A DNA stretch of 64,000 nucleotides from Mariniflexile sp. AS56 (GTDB taxonomy: Bacteria; Bacteroidota; Bacteroidia; Flavobacteriales; Flavobacteriaceae): the NCBI RefSeq assembly GCF_030552475.1, contig NZ_JAUPED010000018.1, forward strand, positions 1-64,000, in the 5' to 3' direction. Position numbers and translations under genes: made by a program. The notes under the pieces were generated by a model, which saw only the letters and a list, made by a program, of their open reading frames with translations, was not told the origin of the DNA and searched no databases. Shown in pieces: positions 52,316 to 60,867 of this stretch. Each line of letters begins with the position of its first letter. Within the stretch, counting starts at the first letter, position 1.

Positions 52316-53788
52316 ATGACTGCACATCAAAATAAAATTCTAGGAGAAGGGTTAACCTACGACGACGTTCTACTAGTTCCAGCATATTCCGAAGTACTTC
52401 CAAGAGAAGTAAACATTCAAACAAAATTTACACGTAACATTACCATTAATGTGCCTATTATATCGGCTGCTATGGATACCGTTACCGAAAGCAAAATGGC
52501 TATTGCTATGGCGCAAGAAGGCGGTATTGGAGTGTTACACAAAAATATGACTATTGAAGCTCAAGCTTTAAAAGTTAGAAAAGTGAAACGTGCCGAAAGT
52601 GGTATGATTATAGATCCCGTAACTTTGCCGCTTACAGCCATCGTTAGTGATGCTAAAAAAGCAATGGCCGAGTATGGCATTGGCGGTATTCCTATCGTAG
52701 ATGATGAAGGCATGCTAAAAGGAATTGTAACCAACCGTGATTTACGTTTCGAGCACGATAAAAAACGCCCTATTGTTGAAGTGATGACTAGCGAAAATCT
52801 AGTAACTGCAGCTGTAGGAACCTCTTTAAAAGATGCTGAAATTATTCTTCAACAACATAAAATTGAAAAATTACTTATTGTTGATGATACTTATAAATTA
52901 TCTGGTTTAATAACCTTTAGAGATATCACCAAATTAAGTCAGAAACCGATGGCAAATAAAGACCAGTATGGTCGTTTGCGTGTTGCTGCTGCTATTGGTG
53001 TTACAGGAGATGCTGTGGATAGAGCTGAAGCTTTAGTAAACGCAGGTGTTGATGCCGTTGTAATTGATACAGCACATGGGCATACCAAAGGTGTGGTAGA
53101 TGTTTTAAAACTAATAAAAGCAAAATTTCCGAATTTAGATGTTATCGTTGGTAATATTGCTACAGGAGCAGCCGCTAAATATTTAGTAGAAGCAGGTGCC
53201 GATGCTGTAAAAGTAGGTATTGGTCCAGGTTCTATTTGTACCACACGTGTTGTTGCAGGTGTTGGTTTTCCTCAGTTTTCTGCAGTTTTAGAAGTCGCTG
53301 CAGCTATTAAAGGTTCAGGTGTTCCGGTAATTGCAGATGGTGGTATTCGTTATACAGGCGATATTCCAAAAGCGATTGCAGCAGGGGCAGATACTGTTAT
53401 GTTAGGTTCTCTTTTAGCAGGAACTAAAGAATCTCCAGGAGAAACCATTATTTATGAAGGACGAAAATTCAAATCATATCGTGGTATGGGGTCTGTGGAA
53501 GCCATGAAAGAAGGTAGTAAAGACCGTTACTTTCAGGATGTTGAAGACGATATTAAGAAATTAGTACCAGAAGGTATTGTAGGGCGTGTACCTTATAAAG
53601 GCGATTTATACGAAAGTATTCACCAGTTTATCGGTGGTTTACGTGCAGGTATGGGTTACTGTGGTGCTAAAGATATTGCCACTTTAAAAGAAACTGGTCA
53701 ATTTGTTAAAATTACTGCAAGTGGTATTAACGAAAGTCACCCACACGATGTTACGATTACTAAAGAATCTCCTAATTATTCTAGATAG
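52316..53788 (+). CDS. guaB: IMP dehydrogenase
   Basis: A 490-residue enzyme from the ATG at 52316 ([20 protein letters not shown]); it converts IMP to XMP in guanine nucleotide synthesis. The TIM barrel is interrupted by two CBS domains (about 90-205). The catalytic loop is [15 protein letters not shown] with the active Cys, and the flap has RGMGSVEAM. Length and motifs are normal. It has its own promoter and terminator. Confidence 0.97.
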   Translation: MTAHQNKILGEGLTYDDVLLVPAYSEVLPREVNIQTKFTRNITINVPIISAAMDTVTESKMAIAMAQEGGIGVLHKNMTIEAQALKVRKVKRAESGMIIDPVTLPLTAIVSDAKKAMAEYGIGGIPIVDDEGMLKGIVTNRDLRFEHDKKRPIVEVMTSENLVTAAVGTSLKDAEIILQQHKIEKLLIVDDTYKLSGLITFRDITKLSQKPMANKDQYGRLRVAAAIGVTGDAVDRAEALVNAGVDAVVIDTAHGHTKGVVDVLKLIKAKFPNLDVIVGNIATGAAAKYLVEAGADAVKVGIGPGSICTTRVVAGVGFPQFSAVLEVAAAIKGSGVPVIADGGIRYTGDIPKAIAAGADTVMLGSLLAGTKESPGETIIYEGRKFKSYRGMGSVEAMKEGSKDRYFQDVEDDIKKLVPEGIVGRVPYKGDLYESIHQFIGGLRAGMGYCGAKDIATLKETGQFVKITASGINESHPHDVTITKESPNYSR

Positions 53789-53813
53789 GTTTTAGTAAAT
53801 ACTTATAAAATTA

Positions 53814-53850
53814 AAAAAAGGTTAGAATTCAAAAATTCTAACCTTTTTTT
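53814..53850 (+). terminator. Intrinsic terminator of guaB
   Basis: The stem AAAAAAGGTTAGAATT / AATTCTAACCTTTTTT with a short loop sits directly after guaB and before the convergent small gene, and is symmetrical enough to act on both. Confidence 0.85.
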
Positions 53851-53872
53851 ATGTTTTAAACATAAGAAAAAC

Positions 53873-54112
53873 TTACTCCGCCGTGTACACCTGCCCACGG
53901 TGCGGTTTCAAAGCATCACGAATCGGTTTCATGGCAGATTCATCTACTACCAAAAAAGCGATAGCGTGTGCATCGTGCATCGCTTCAAAACCAGTAATCG
54001 AAATGTCTAATTTCTCTAATTGAATATATTCTTTTAAATGAATTTCATGGTGTTCCGCAATTTTCAACGCATCTGGTCCATGAAAATCCCATATTAACTT
54101 TAATTTTCGCAT
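53873..54112 (-). CDS. Conserved small protein of unknown function
   Basis: A 79-residue soluble protein, MRKLKLIWDFHGPDALKIAE to its C-terminus HRGQVYTAE. The pattern KLIWDFHGPDA...EHHEIHLKEYI...AHAIAFLVV reads like a small ferredoxin-like alpha/beta fold. Two His pairs and a Trp are prominent. The family is unfamiliar to me, but it looks like a real, compact gene with a start-proximal ATG and normal codon usage. Confidence 0.6.
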   Translation of the reverse strand: MRKLKLIWDFHGPDALKIAEHHEIHLKEYIQLEKLDISITGFEAMHDAHAIAFLVVDESAMKPIRDALKPHRGQVYTAE

Positions 54113-54224
54113 GCTTTATAGTAAAAAATAATTATTGAAAGGTAAAAAATATATCATTTAGAATGGTAATATTTTATGTTTTTAATCGTTTTTAAAAGCA
54201 ACTTGCTTTATAGCTATATATTAC

Positions 54225-54232
54225 TATTTTTG
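54225..54232 (+). promoter_or_regulatory. Promoter with TTG and TATTTTTG for the chaperone operon
   Basis: TTG at 54203-54205, a 19-base spacer and TATTTTTG at 54225-54232. It precedes the ATG of the first chaperone gene by 25 bases and is the likely single promoter of the genes up to 59440. Confidence 0.65.
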
Positions 54233-54257
54233 TGACATCATATAAATTTTTATTCAA

Positions 54258-56213
54258 ATGAACTTTAAGTATTTTTTCATTTTATTTTTTTCTGTGTCTA
54301 TTGCACAAGTTAGTGGACAAACCACAACCAAAGACGTGTTGTTTAGTGTTGATGATGAACCTGTTTATGTTTCAGAATTTTTAAGGGTTTACAATAAGAA
54401 TTTAGATTTGGTTCAAGATGAATCGCAAAAAGATGTGGATGAGTATTTAACACTCTTCACCAATTATAAATTAAAGTTAAAAGAAGCAAAAGCATTAGAG
54501 CTTCAGGATAAACCAACCTATGTGCGTGAGTTAGATACGTATAAAAAACAGTTGGCGAAAAGTTTTATTTCAGATTCTAAAGTAACAGAAGCTTTGGTAG
54601 AAGAGGCGTACCAACGTATTTCTAACGATGTGAAGGCTTCTCATATTTTAATTAAAATTCCAGAAAACGCGAACCCAACAGATACCTTAGCGGCATATAA
54701 TTCTATTTTAAAATTACGTGAAAGAGCTTTAAAAGAAGGTTTTGAAAAAGTACGTCAAGAAGTACACAACGGGCAAACCGTATATGGAGAAGATTTAGGT
54801 TATTTCTCTGGTTTTAGAATGGTTTATACGTTTGAAAATGCGGCATATAATACAAAAATAGGTGAGATATCTCAACCGTTTAGAACCCAATTTGGGTATC
54901 ACATGGTATTTGTGCAAGATAAGCGTGCATCGCGAGGTGAACGTACGGTAGCACATATTATGGTGGTTGAAAAGCCAGGTGATACTTTAGCTGAAAAAAC
55001 AGAAAGTAGAATTCAAGATATTTATAAAAAGCTAAAGCAAGGTGAAGAATTTGAAGCTTTAGCGCAGCAATTTTCTGATGATGGAAATTCGGCACCAAAT
55101 GGTGGTAAATTAGCGCCTATGGTTGGCGGTCAAATAAACTCTGAAGAGTTTGAGGGGACCGCTTTTGGTTTGAAAGAAATAGGCGAGGTGTCCGAACCAT
55201 TTAAATCGGCTTATGGATGGCATATCGTTAAATTATTAGCTAAAAAGCCAATAGCTTCTTTTGAAGATATGAAACCTGAGTTGGAACAAAAAGTAAAACG
55301 TGATGATCGTTCTAAGTTAATTGACGAGGCTTTATATACGAAGCTTAAAACTAAATACCAGGTTGCCAGCAATCAACCTGCCTTAACGTATTTCGCTTCC
55401 ATTTTGAATGAAAATTATTTTAAAAGCACGTGGAAATTACCTGTTGGGTTTAAAGGAGATAAAGCATTGGTTAAAATTGGAGACAAACAATTTACATATA
55501 AAGATTTTGGTGCGTATTTAGTATCGGTACAGCGTAATACTGCTGCGAAAACAGATTTTAAAACCTTGGCATCAAAACATTACGAAGCTTTTTTAAATAC
55601 GAATTTAGTAACGTACCAAGAAGATAATTTAGAGACTGAAAACGAAGAGTACGCTCATGTGGTGGCTGAATATAGAGATGGTTTATTGCTGTTCGATTTA
55701 ATGGAAACAACAATTTGGAATACGGCAAAATCAGATTCTTTAGAAATACAAGATTATTACAGCGCTCATAAAAACGACTACATCACACCGAAACGTGTAG
55801 ATGCCGTAGTAGCATCTTCTAAAGATCAAAAAACACTTAAAAAAGTAGCGAAGTTACTTAAGAAGGGGATGGCATTACCACAAATAAAAATGCTTATCAA
55901 TAGTAATGATAAAATAGATGTTATATTTACGGTAGACGTGATGGAAGCCAACCATCAAGCACTTCCAAAAGGTTTTGTGTTTGAAGAAGGAATATCTAAA
56001 GTATACAAGCACACCAATGGCTATGTATTAGTTCAAGTAAAAGAGGTGTTACCTGAAACTGAGAAATCGTTAGAAGAAGCTAAAGGTTTGGTAATAAGTG
56101 ATTATCAAAATTATAAAGAAGCAAAATGGCTAAAAGAGCTAGCTGCTAAATATCACGTAGTTGTAAATGAAGCGGCTTTAAAAAGCGTAAAGTCTCAAAT
56201 AAAAAATCAATAA
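54258..56213 (+). CDS. Periplasmic peptidyl-prolyl isomerase with two parvulin domains
   Basis: A 651-residue protein with a signal peptide (about 1-20). An N-terminal SurA-like chaperone part (EPVYVSEFLRVYNKNLDLV, DVDEYLTLFTNYKLKLKEAKAL) precedes two parvulin domains: one beginning KASHILIKIP and ending FGYHMVFVQDKR, the second VAHIMVVEKP... YGWHIVKLLAKK. A C-terminal region carries more chaperone-like sequence. It probably helps fold outer membrane proteins. The next gene's GTG follows its stop codon directly. Confidence 0.9.
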   Translation: MNFKYFFILFFSVSIAQVSGQTTTKDVLFSVDDEPVYVSEFLRVYNKNLDLVQDESQKDVDEYLTLFTNYKLKLKEAKALELQDKPTYVRELDTYKKQLAKSFISDSKVTEALVEEAYQRISNDVKASHILIKIPENANPTDTLAAYNSILKLRERALKEGFEKVRQEVHNGQTVYGEDLGYFSGFRMVYTFENAAYNTKIGEISQPFRTQFGYHMVFVQDKRASRGERTVAHIMVVEKPGDTLAEKTESRIQDIYKKLKQGEEFEALAQQFSDDGNSAPNGGKLAPMVGGQINSEEFEGTAFGLKEIGEVSEPFKSAYGWHIVKLLAKKPIASFEDMKPELEQKVKRDDRSKLIDEALYTKLKTKYQVASNQPALTYFASILNENYFKSTWKLPVGFKGDKALVKIGDKQFTYKDFGAYLVSVQRNTAAKTDFKTLASKHYEAFLNTNLVTYQEDNLETENEEYAHVVAEYRDGLLLFDLMETTIWNTAKSDSLEIQDYYSAHKNDYITPKRVDAVVASSKDQKTLKKVAKLLKKGMALPQIKMLINSNDKIDVIFTVDVMEANHQALPKGFVFEEGISKVYKHTNGYVLVQVKEVLPETEKSLEEAKGLVISDYQNYKEAKWLKELAAKYHVVVNEAALKSVKSQIKNQ

Positions 56214-57065
56214 GTGCGAAATAAAATCAGCATAGTATGTCTTTTAATATTAGTTAGCTCGTGCGACTTTTTTAAAAAAACAGACGACAGAATTCCTGTT
56301 GCCAGGGTTAATGATACGTATTTGTTTTATGATGATATAAAAGATTTAGTATCTGAAGGCACGCCTAAAGAAGATAGTATGTTGCTGGTTCAAAATTTTA
56401 TAAACCGTTGGGCAACACAACAGTTATTTGTTGATGGTGCTAAAGTGAACTTGAGCGAGCTTAAACAAGAGGAGTTTAATAAATTAATACAGCAGTATAA
56501 AAACGATTTATATACCAAGGCCTATATAGAAGCTCTTGTAAAAAGAGATATGGATACCGTGGTAACTAAACAAGAAGCGGATGCCTATTACAATCAAAAT
56601 AAAGATGTGTTTAGGTTGAATGAGGAGTTGTTAAAGTTTCGGTATGTGCATTTAGATGAAAATATTCTTAACTATAATGAGGTTGTCGAGAAGTTTAAAC
56701 GCTTCAATACCAAAGATAAAAAAGATTTGAACGCCATGTCTATTCAGTTTAAATCCTATTCATTAAATGATACTATTTGGATTAAAGTGAACCAAGTCAT
56801 CAATAAAATATCAACCATATCACCCGAAAATAAAAATCAACTGTTAAAAAAATCTAATTTTGTACAACTCAAAGACTCATTAGGAGTATATTTGATGCAA
56901 ATTAATGACGTTTTACTGCGAAATGATACAGCGCCTTTAGAGTATGTAAGGCCAACGATCGATCAAATTGTCATTAATAAAAGAAAGCTTGAACTTATTA
57001 GAGAATTAGAAAAAGATATTACTAAAGATGCTATTAAAAATAAACAATTTGAAATTTACAAATAA
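56214..57065 (+). CDS. SurA-like periplasmic lipoprotein without parvulin domain
   Basis: A 283-residue lipoprotein with lipobox VSSC (Cys16 or 17). It holds a SurA N-terminal-like segment (RIPVARVNDTYLFYDDIKDLV...NRWATQQLFVDGA) but no recognisable parvulin active site. The start is GTG, placed on the base after the upstream stop. The stop overlaps the ATG of the next frame by 38 bases. It is part of the chaperone operon. Confidence 0.75.
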   Translation: MRNKISIVCLLILVSSCDFFKKTDDRIPVARVNDTYLFYDDIKDLVSEGTPKEDSMLLVQNFINRWATQQLFVDGAKVNLSELKQEEFNKLIQQYKNDLYTKAYIEALVKRDMDTVVTKQEADAYYNQNKDVFRLNEELLKFRYVHLDENILNYNEVVEKFKRFNTKDKKDLNAMSIQFKSYSLNDTIWIKVNQVINKISTISPENKNQLLKKSNFVQLKDSLGVYLMQINDVLLRNDTAPLEYVRPTIDQIVINKRKLELIRELEKDITKDAIKNKQFEIYK

Positions 57066-58482
57066 TTTGAAACACCTTGGATTTTTATTCATAACCCTAC
57101 TACTAGTAAATAATGTATCTGCACAAGAGGTAATAAACGACGAGAAAGTCGAAGAAGCACCAAAAAAAGTAGACAGCACAAGAACCTTAAACGCAAAGAA
57201 AGTAGATGGTGTTGCTGCTGTTGTGGGCGATTATATTATTTTAGATTCAGACGTAGATAAAGCCTATTTGCAACTTCAAGCGCAAGGCGTAAATACTACC
57301 GATATAAAACCATGCGAGTTATTTGGTAAATTATTAGAAGATAAATTATACGCACACCAAGCGGTACAAGATAGTATTCAAGTATCTGACGCTGAAATTA
57401 GAAGAAACGTTGATTACCAAGTAGAGCAATTTTTAACGCAGTCTGGTAAGTCTATGAAAGAACTCTTGGAATTCTATAAGAAGGATGATGAAAAATCTTT
57501 TAGAGATGATATGTTCGAAATCAATAAAACCAACCAATTAGCTTCAAAAATGCAAGCTAAAATTGTTGAGGAAATTGAAATAACACCAGAAGAAGTACGT
57601 ACATTTTTTGAGAAAATCCCAAAGGAAGAACGTCCAACATTTGGTACAGAATTAAAAGTAGCTCAAATAATTGCCGAGCCTAAAATATCTGAAGAAGAAA
57701 AACAACGCGTTATTAACAGACTGAAGGAGTTTAAAGCTGATATTATTGAAAACGGCGCAAGTTTCCGTTCTAAAGCGGTGTTGTATTCCGAAGATCCGGG
57801 GTCTGCTAGTAAAGGTGGGAAATACACCTTAAATAGAAAACAGCCGCGAATGGTTAAAGAATTTAGACAAGTTGCTTTTTCACTTCAAGAAGGCGAAATA
57901 TCTGAACCTTTTGAATCTGATTTTGGTTATCATATTATTCAATGTGATAAAATTAGAGGTCAAGAGTACGATGTTGCACATATTTTATTATCACCAAAAG
58001 TATCTACAGAAGCAGTTAAGGAAGCTAAAGAGCGTTTAGATAAAATTAGAGCACGTATTGTTGAAGGTAAAATATCTTTTGCAGATGCAGCAAGAGAAGC
58101 GAGTGATGAAAAAGAAACTCGTGGCGATGGTGGTCAATTAATAAACCCAACAACACAAGATTATAATTTTGAATTAACTAGAATGGAGCCAGAATTATAT
58201 TCTCAAATTCAGAATTTGAAAGATGGTGAAGTAAGTGTTGTTTTAAAAGAAGAAGACAGAACAAGTAAAGTGAAGTTTAAAATTTTAATGGTTACTGATA
58301 GAATTAATGAGCACGAAGCAGATTATGCACGTGATTATTTAAAAATTAAGCAGTTGGCTTTAGACGAGAAAAAGATTAAAGCAATCTCTAAATGGCAGGA
58401 AGATAAAATTTTAGATACGTATATTAAAATTAGCGGTGACCATAGAAACTGTGAGTTTTCAAGCAACTGGTTAAAAAAGTAA
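57028..58482 (+). CDS. surA: SurA-type periplasmic chaperone and peptidyl-prolyl isomerase
   Basis: A 484-residue protein with signal peptide (about 14-32, LGFLFITLLLVNNVSAQ), a SurA N-domain (KKVDGVAAVVGDYIILDSDVDKAY) and two parvulin domains (LKVAQIIAEP and YDVAHILLSP). It escorts unfolded barrel proteins through the periplasm. The annotated ATG overlaps the preceding gene; a TTG at 57067, one base after that gene's stop, would give a normal signal peptide start and may be the real one. The MoxR gene follows four bases after the stop. Confidence 0.9.
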   Translation: MLLKINNLKFTNNLKHLGFLFITLLLVNNVSAQEVINDEKVEEAPKKVDSTRTLNAKKVDGVAAVVGDYIILDSDVDKAYLQLQAQGVNTTDIKPCELFGKLLEDKLYAHQAVQDSIQVSDAEIRRNVDYQVEQFLTQSGKSMKELLEFYKKDDEKSFRDDMFEINKTNQLASKMQAKIVEEIEITPEEVRTFFEKIPKEERPTFGTELKVAQIIAEPKISEEEKQRVINRLKEFKADIIENGASFRSKAVLYSEDPGSASKGGKYTLNRKQPRMVKEFRQVAFSLQEGEISEPFESDFGYHIIQCDKIRGQEYDVAHILLSPKVSTEAVKEAKERLDKIRARIVEGKISFADAAREASDEKETRGDGGQLINPTTQDYNFELTRMEPELYSQIQNLKDGEVSVVLKEEDRTSKVKFKILMVTDRINEHEADYARDYLKIKQLALDEKKIKAISKWQEDKILDTYIKISGDHRNCEFSSNWLKK

Positions 58483-58486
58483 TAAT

Positions 58487-59440
58487 ATGTCTGATGTAGC
58501 TGCTATTGAACAATTTGTAAAAAGGTATAAAGATTTAAGAACTGAAATTGCCAAAGTTATTATAGGGCAAGATGAAGTTGTAAATCAAATATTAATTTCT
58601 ATTTTTTCGGGCGGACACTCTTTACTTATTGGTGTTCCGGGTTTAGCAAAAACATTAATGGTGAATACCATTGCTCAGGCTTTAGGACTTGATTTTAAAC
58701 GCATTCAATTCACACCAGATTTAATGCCGAGTGATATTCTTGGTAGTGAAATATTAGATGAAGACCGTCACTTTAAATTCATAAAAGGACCTATTTTTTC
58801 TAATATTATTTTGGCAGATGAAATTAACAGAACACCTCCAAAAACACAAGCCGCTTTATTGGAAGCCATGCAAGAACGCTCGGTAACAGTAGCAGGTAAT
58901 AATTACAAGTTGGAGTTACCCTATTTCGTTTTAGCAACACAAAACCCTATTGAGCAAGAAGGAACCTACCCGTTACCAGAAGCACAGTTAGACCGTTTTA
59001 TGTTTGCTATTAATTTAGACTACCCTTCTTTTCAAGAAGAAGTGGAGGTGGTAAAAGCAACCACTTCAGATAAGCAAGCTAAGGTAAATGCGCTTTTTTC
59101 GGCTAAAGAAATTATAGACTTTCAACAGTTAATTAGAAGAATACCGGTAGCAGACAATGTTATTGAGTACGCTGTAACCATGGTTGGTAAAACAAGACCT
59201 CATGGAGATACAGCAAACGATTTAGTTAAAAATTATATCGATTGGGGTGCTGGCCCAAGAGCTTCACAAAACTTAATATTAGCAGCTAAAACACATGCTG
59301 CTATTCACGGTAAATTTTCACCAGATATTGAGAATGTACAAGCGGTGGCGCATAGTATTTTAAGACATAGAATCATTAAAAACTATAAAGCTGAAGCAGA
59401 AGGCGTTTCAGAAGCTGAAATTATTCGCAGCTTATTTTAA
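58487..59440 (+). CDS. MoxR-family AAA+ ATPase
   Basis: A 317-residue cytoplasmic ATPase with Walker A in LIGVPGLAKTLMV and Walker B/sensor in ILADEINRTPPKTQAALLEAMQE, plus ATQNPIEQEGTYPLPEAQLDRF. MoxR proteins mature envelope or metal-dependent complexes, usually with a DUF58/VWA partner encoded next to them; none is seen here, as an acyltransferase follows. It is at the end of the chaperone operon, which suggests a role in envelope biogenesis. Confidence 0.92.
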   Translation: MSDVAAIEQFVKRYKDLRTEIAKVIIGQDEVVNQILISIFSGGHSLLIGVPGLAKTLMVNTIAQALGLDFKRIQFTPDLMPSDILGSEILDEDRHFKFIKGPIFSNIILADEINRTPPKTQAALLEAMQERSVTVAGNNYKLELPYFVLATQNPIEQEGTYPLPEAQLDRFMFAINLDYPSFQEEVEVVKATTSDKQAKVNALFSAKEIIDFQQLIRRIPVADNVIEYAVTMVGKTRPHGDTANDLVKNYIDWGAGPRASQNLILAAKTHAAIHGKFSPDIENVQAVAHSILRHRIIKNYKAEAEGVSEAEIIRSLF

Positions 59441-59464
59441 TTTCTAAAAACTAGGAGTATCTCT

Positions 59465-60601
59465 ATGTATATAGATTATAAACATAGAATTTTTGGCTTG
59501 GATGTTGTAAGGGCACTTGCTATTCTTCTCGTATTAGTTTCACATTCTACATTATTACTTTTTCCTGATAAGGATAACATACTACTAACTATTATCCAGT
59601 TTTTTGGCACCATAGGTGTCGATTTGTTTTTCGTTTTAAGTGGTTTTTTAATAGGAACGCTTATTTTGAAACAATTGGAAGCAGGGAAACTTAGGTTTAA
59701 AGATTTTGTCTATTTCTGGATACGACGTTGGTTCCGTACCTTGCCAAATTATTTTTTAATTCTTGGTTTAAATATCCTTTTAGTTCTTTGTTTTTATAAC
59801 GAAGTGGTTGAAGGTGTTGGTTATTACTTTGTGTTTTTACAAAATTTTCAAGATGGTCAACCAAACTTTTTTTCGGAGTCGTGGAGTTTATCCATAGAAG
59901 AATACGCCTACATATGGGGGCCGTTTTTATTGTTTCTACTAATTTCTGTTTTAAAAAAGATTTCAACGCAGTATTTATATCTAGTTGTAACGGTTTTTAT
60001 AATTGGTTGCGTGACGGTATTTCGATATCATTTTCATACAGAACATGTTATAACTTCAGGTCAAGAATGGAGTCACCAGTTGCGCAAGGTGGTTATTTAT
60101 AGAATAGATAGTATTTACTATGGTTTTATAGCCGCTTATGGCGCCATGTATTTTAAAAGCGTTTGGGAGCGGTATAAAATTATTAGTTTTTGCAGTGGGG
60201 CTTTGCTGTTTTTTGGCGTGCATGCAGGTATTTTTATTTTTGGTTGGCTTCCAGAAAATACGCCTTTGTTTTATAATATATTTTACCTTCCTATGGTGTC
60301 AATAAGTTTGCTTTTGTTTTTTCCTTTGGCAACTACTTCACAAGGAAAAACTTTTTTTAAAACTCAAATTACTCAAATTAGTGTTTTATCATACGCTACC
60401 TATTTGGTTAATTATTCTATTGTATTACTGAGTATTCAGTATTTTATTGATGTTTCACAGGTGTCTTTATTCCTTAAAATAATGATTTTGTTTACTTATT
60501 GGTTATTAACTTATTTGCTTAGTTACTTGTTATTCGTGTATTTTGAATGTCCAATGACTAATTTAAGAGACAAAAACTTCTTTAAAACAAGAATTAATTA
60601 A
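59465..60601 (+). CDS. Acyltransferase 3 family membrane protein (OafA-like)
   Basis: A 378-residue protein with about ten transmembrane helices. The family motif lies in RIFGLDVVRALAILLVLVSH (catalytic His at the end of the first helix), and SWSLSIEEYAYIWGP is the second conserved part. These enzymes O-acetylate surface polysaccharides, lipids or peptidoglycan. An AGGAG sequence lies before the ATG. It separates the chaperone/MoxR operon from acnB and has no obvious tie to either. Confidence 0.88.
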   Translation: MYIDYKHRIFGLDVVRALAILLVLVSHSTLLLFPDKDNILLTIIQFFGTIGVDLFFVLSGFLIGTLILKQLEAGKLRFKDFVYFWIRRWFRTLPNYFLILGLNILLVLCFYNEVVEGVGYYFVFLQNFQDGQPNFFSESWSLSIEEYAYIWGPFLLFLLISVLKKISTQYLYLVVTVFIIGCVTVFRYHFHTEHVITSGQEWSHQLRKVVIYRIDSIYYGFIAAYGAMYFKSVWERYKIISFCSGALLFFGVHAGIFIFGWLPENTPLFYNIFYLPMVSISLLLFFPLATTSQGKTFFKTQITQISVLSYATYLVNYSIVLLSIQYFIDVSQVSLFLKIMILFTYWLLTYLLSYLLFVYFECPMTNLRDKNFFKTRIN

Positions 60602-60867
60602 CTAATTATTATTAAATCGTCATTAATATTCTGAAAATATTGAAAATAATATAATCAGATTAATTTAAAATGTGACAATAATAAATTGCAATCCAGATGA
60701 ATTCTAATGTAATGTTTGTTTTTACTTCTAACGATTAATTTTGTAATTTGCCGAACTTAAAAAAAATAAACATTTTAAGTCAGCATGCTTCCGCGCAAGA
60801 GCTACTAACATAATTCATGCAAATCCATTTGATTTAATTGAAATTTAACATTGAAAAAATTTTTCCT
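60602..60867 (+). promoter_or_regulatory. Leader region of acnB with promoter
   Basis: TAATTTTG at 60736-60743, followed by TAATTTG at 60744-60750, is a likely promoter. The leader of about 115 bases includes a GC-rich stretch with GCATG (60783-60787) and CATGC (60816-60820) that could form a hairpin. Translation control, for instance by aconitase itself or an RNA-binding protein, is possible but not shown. Confidence 0.4.
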
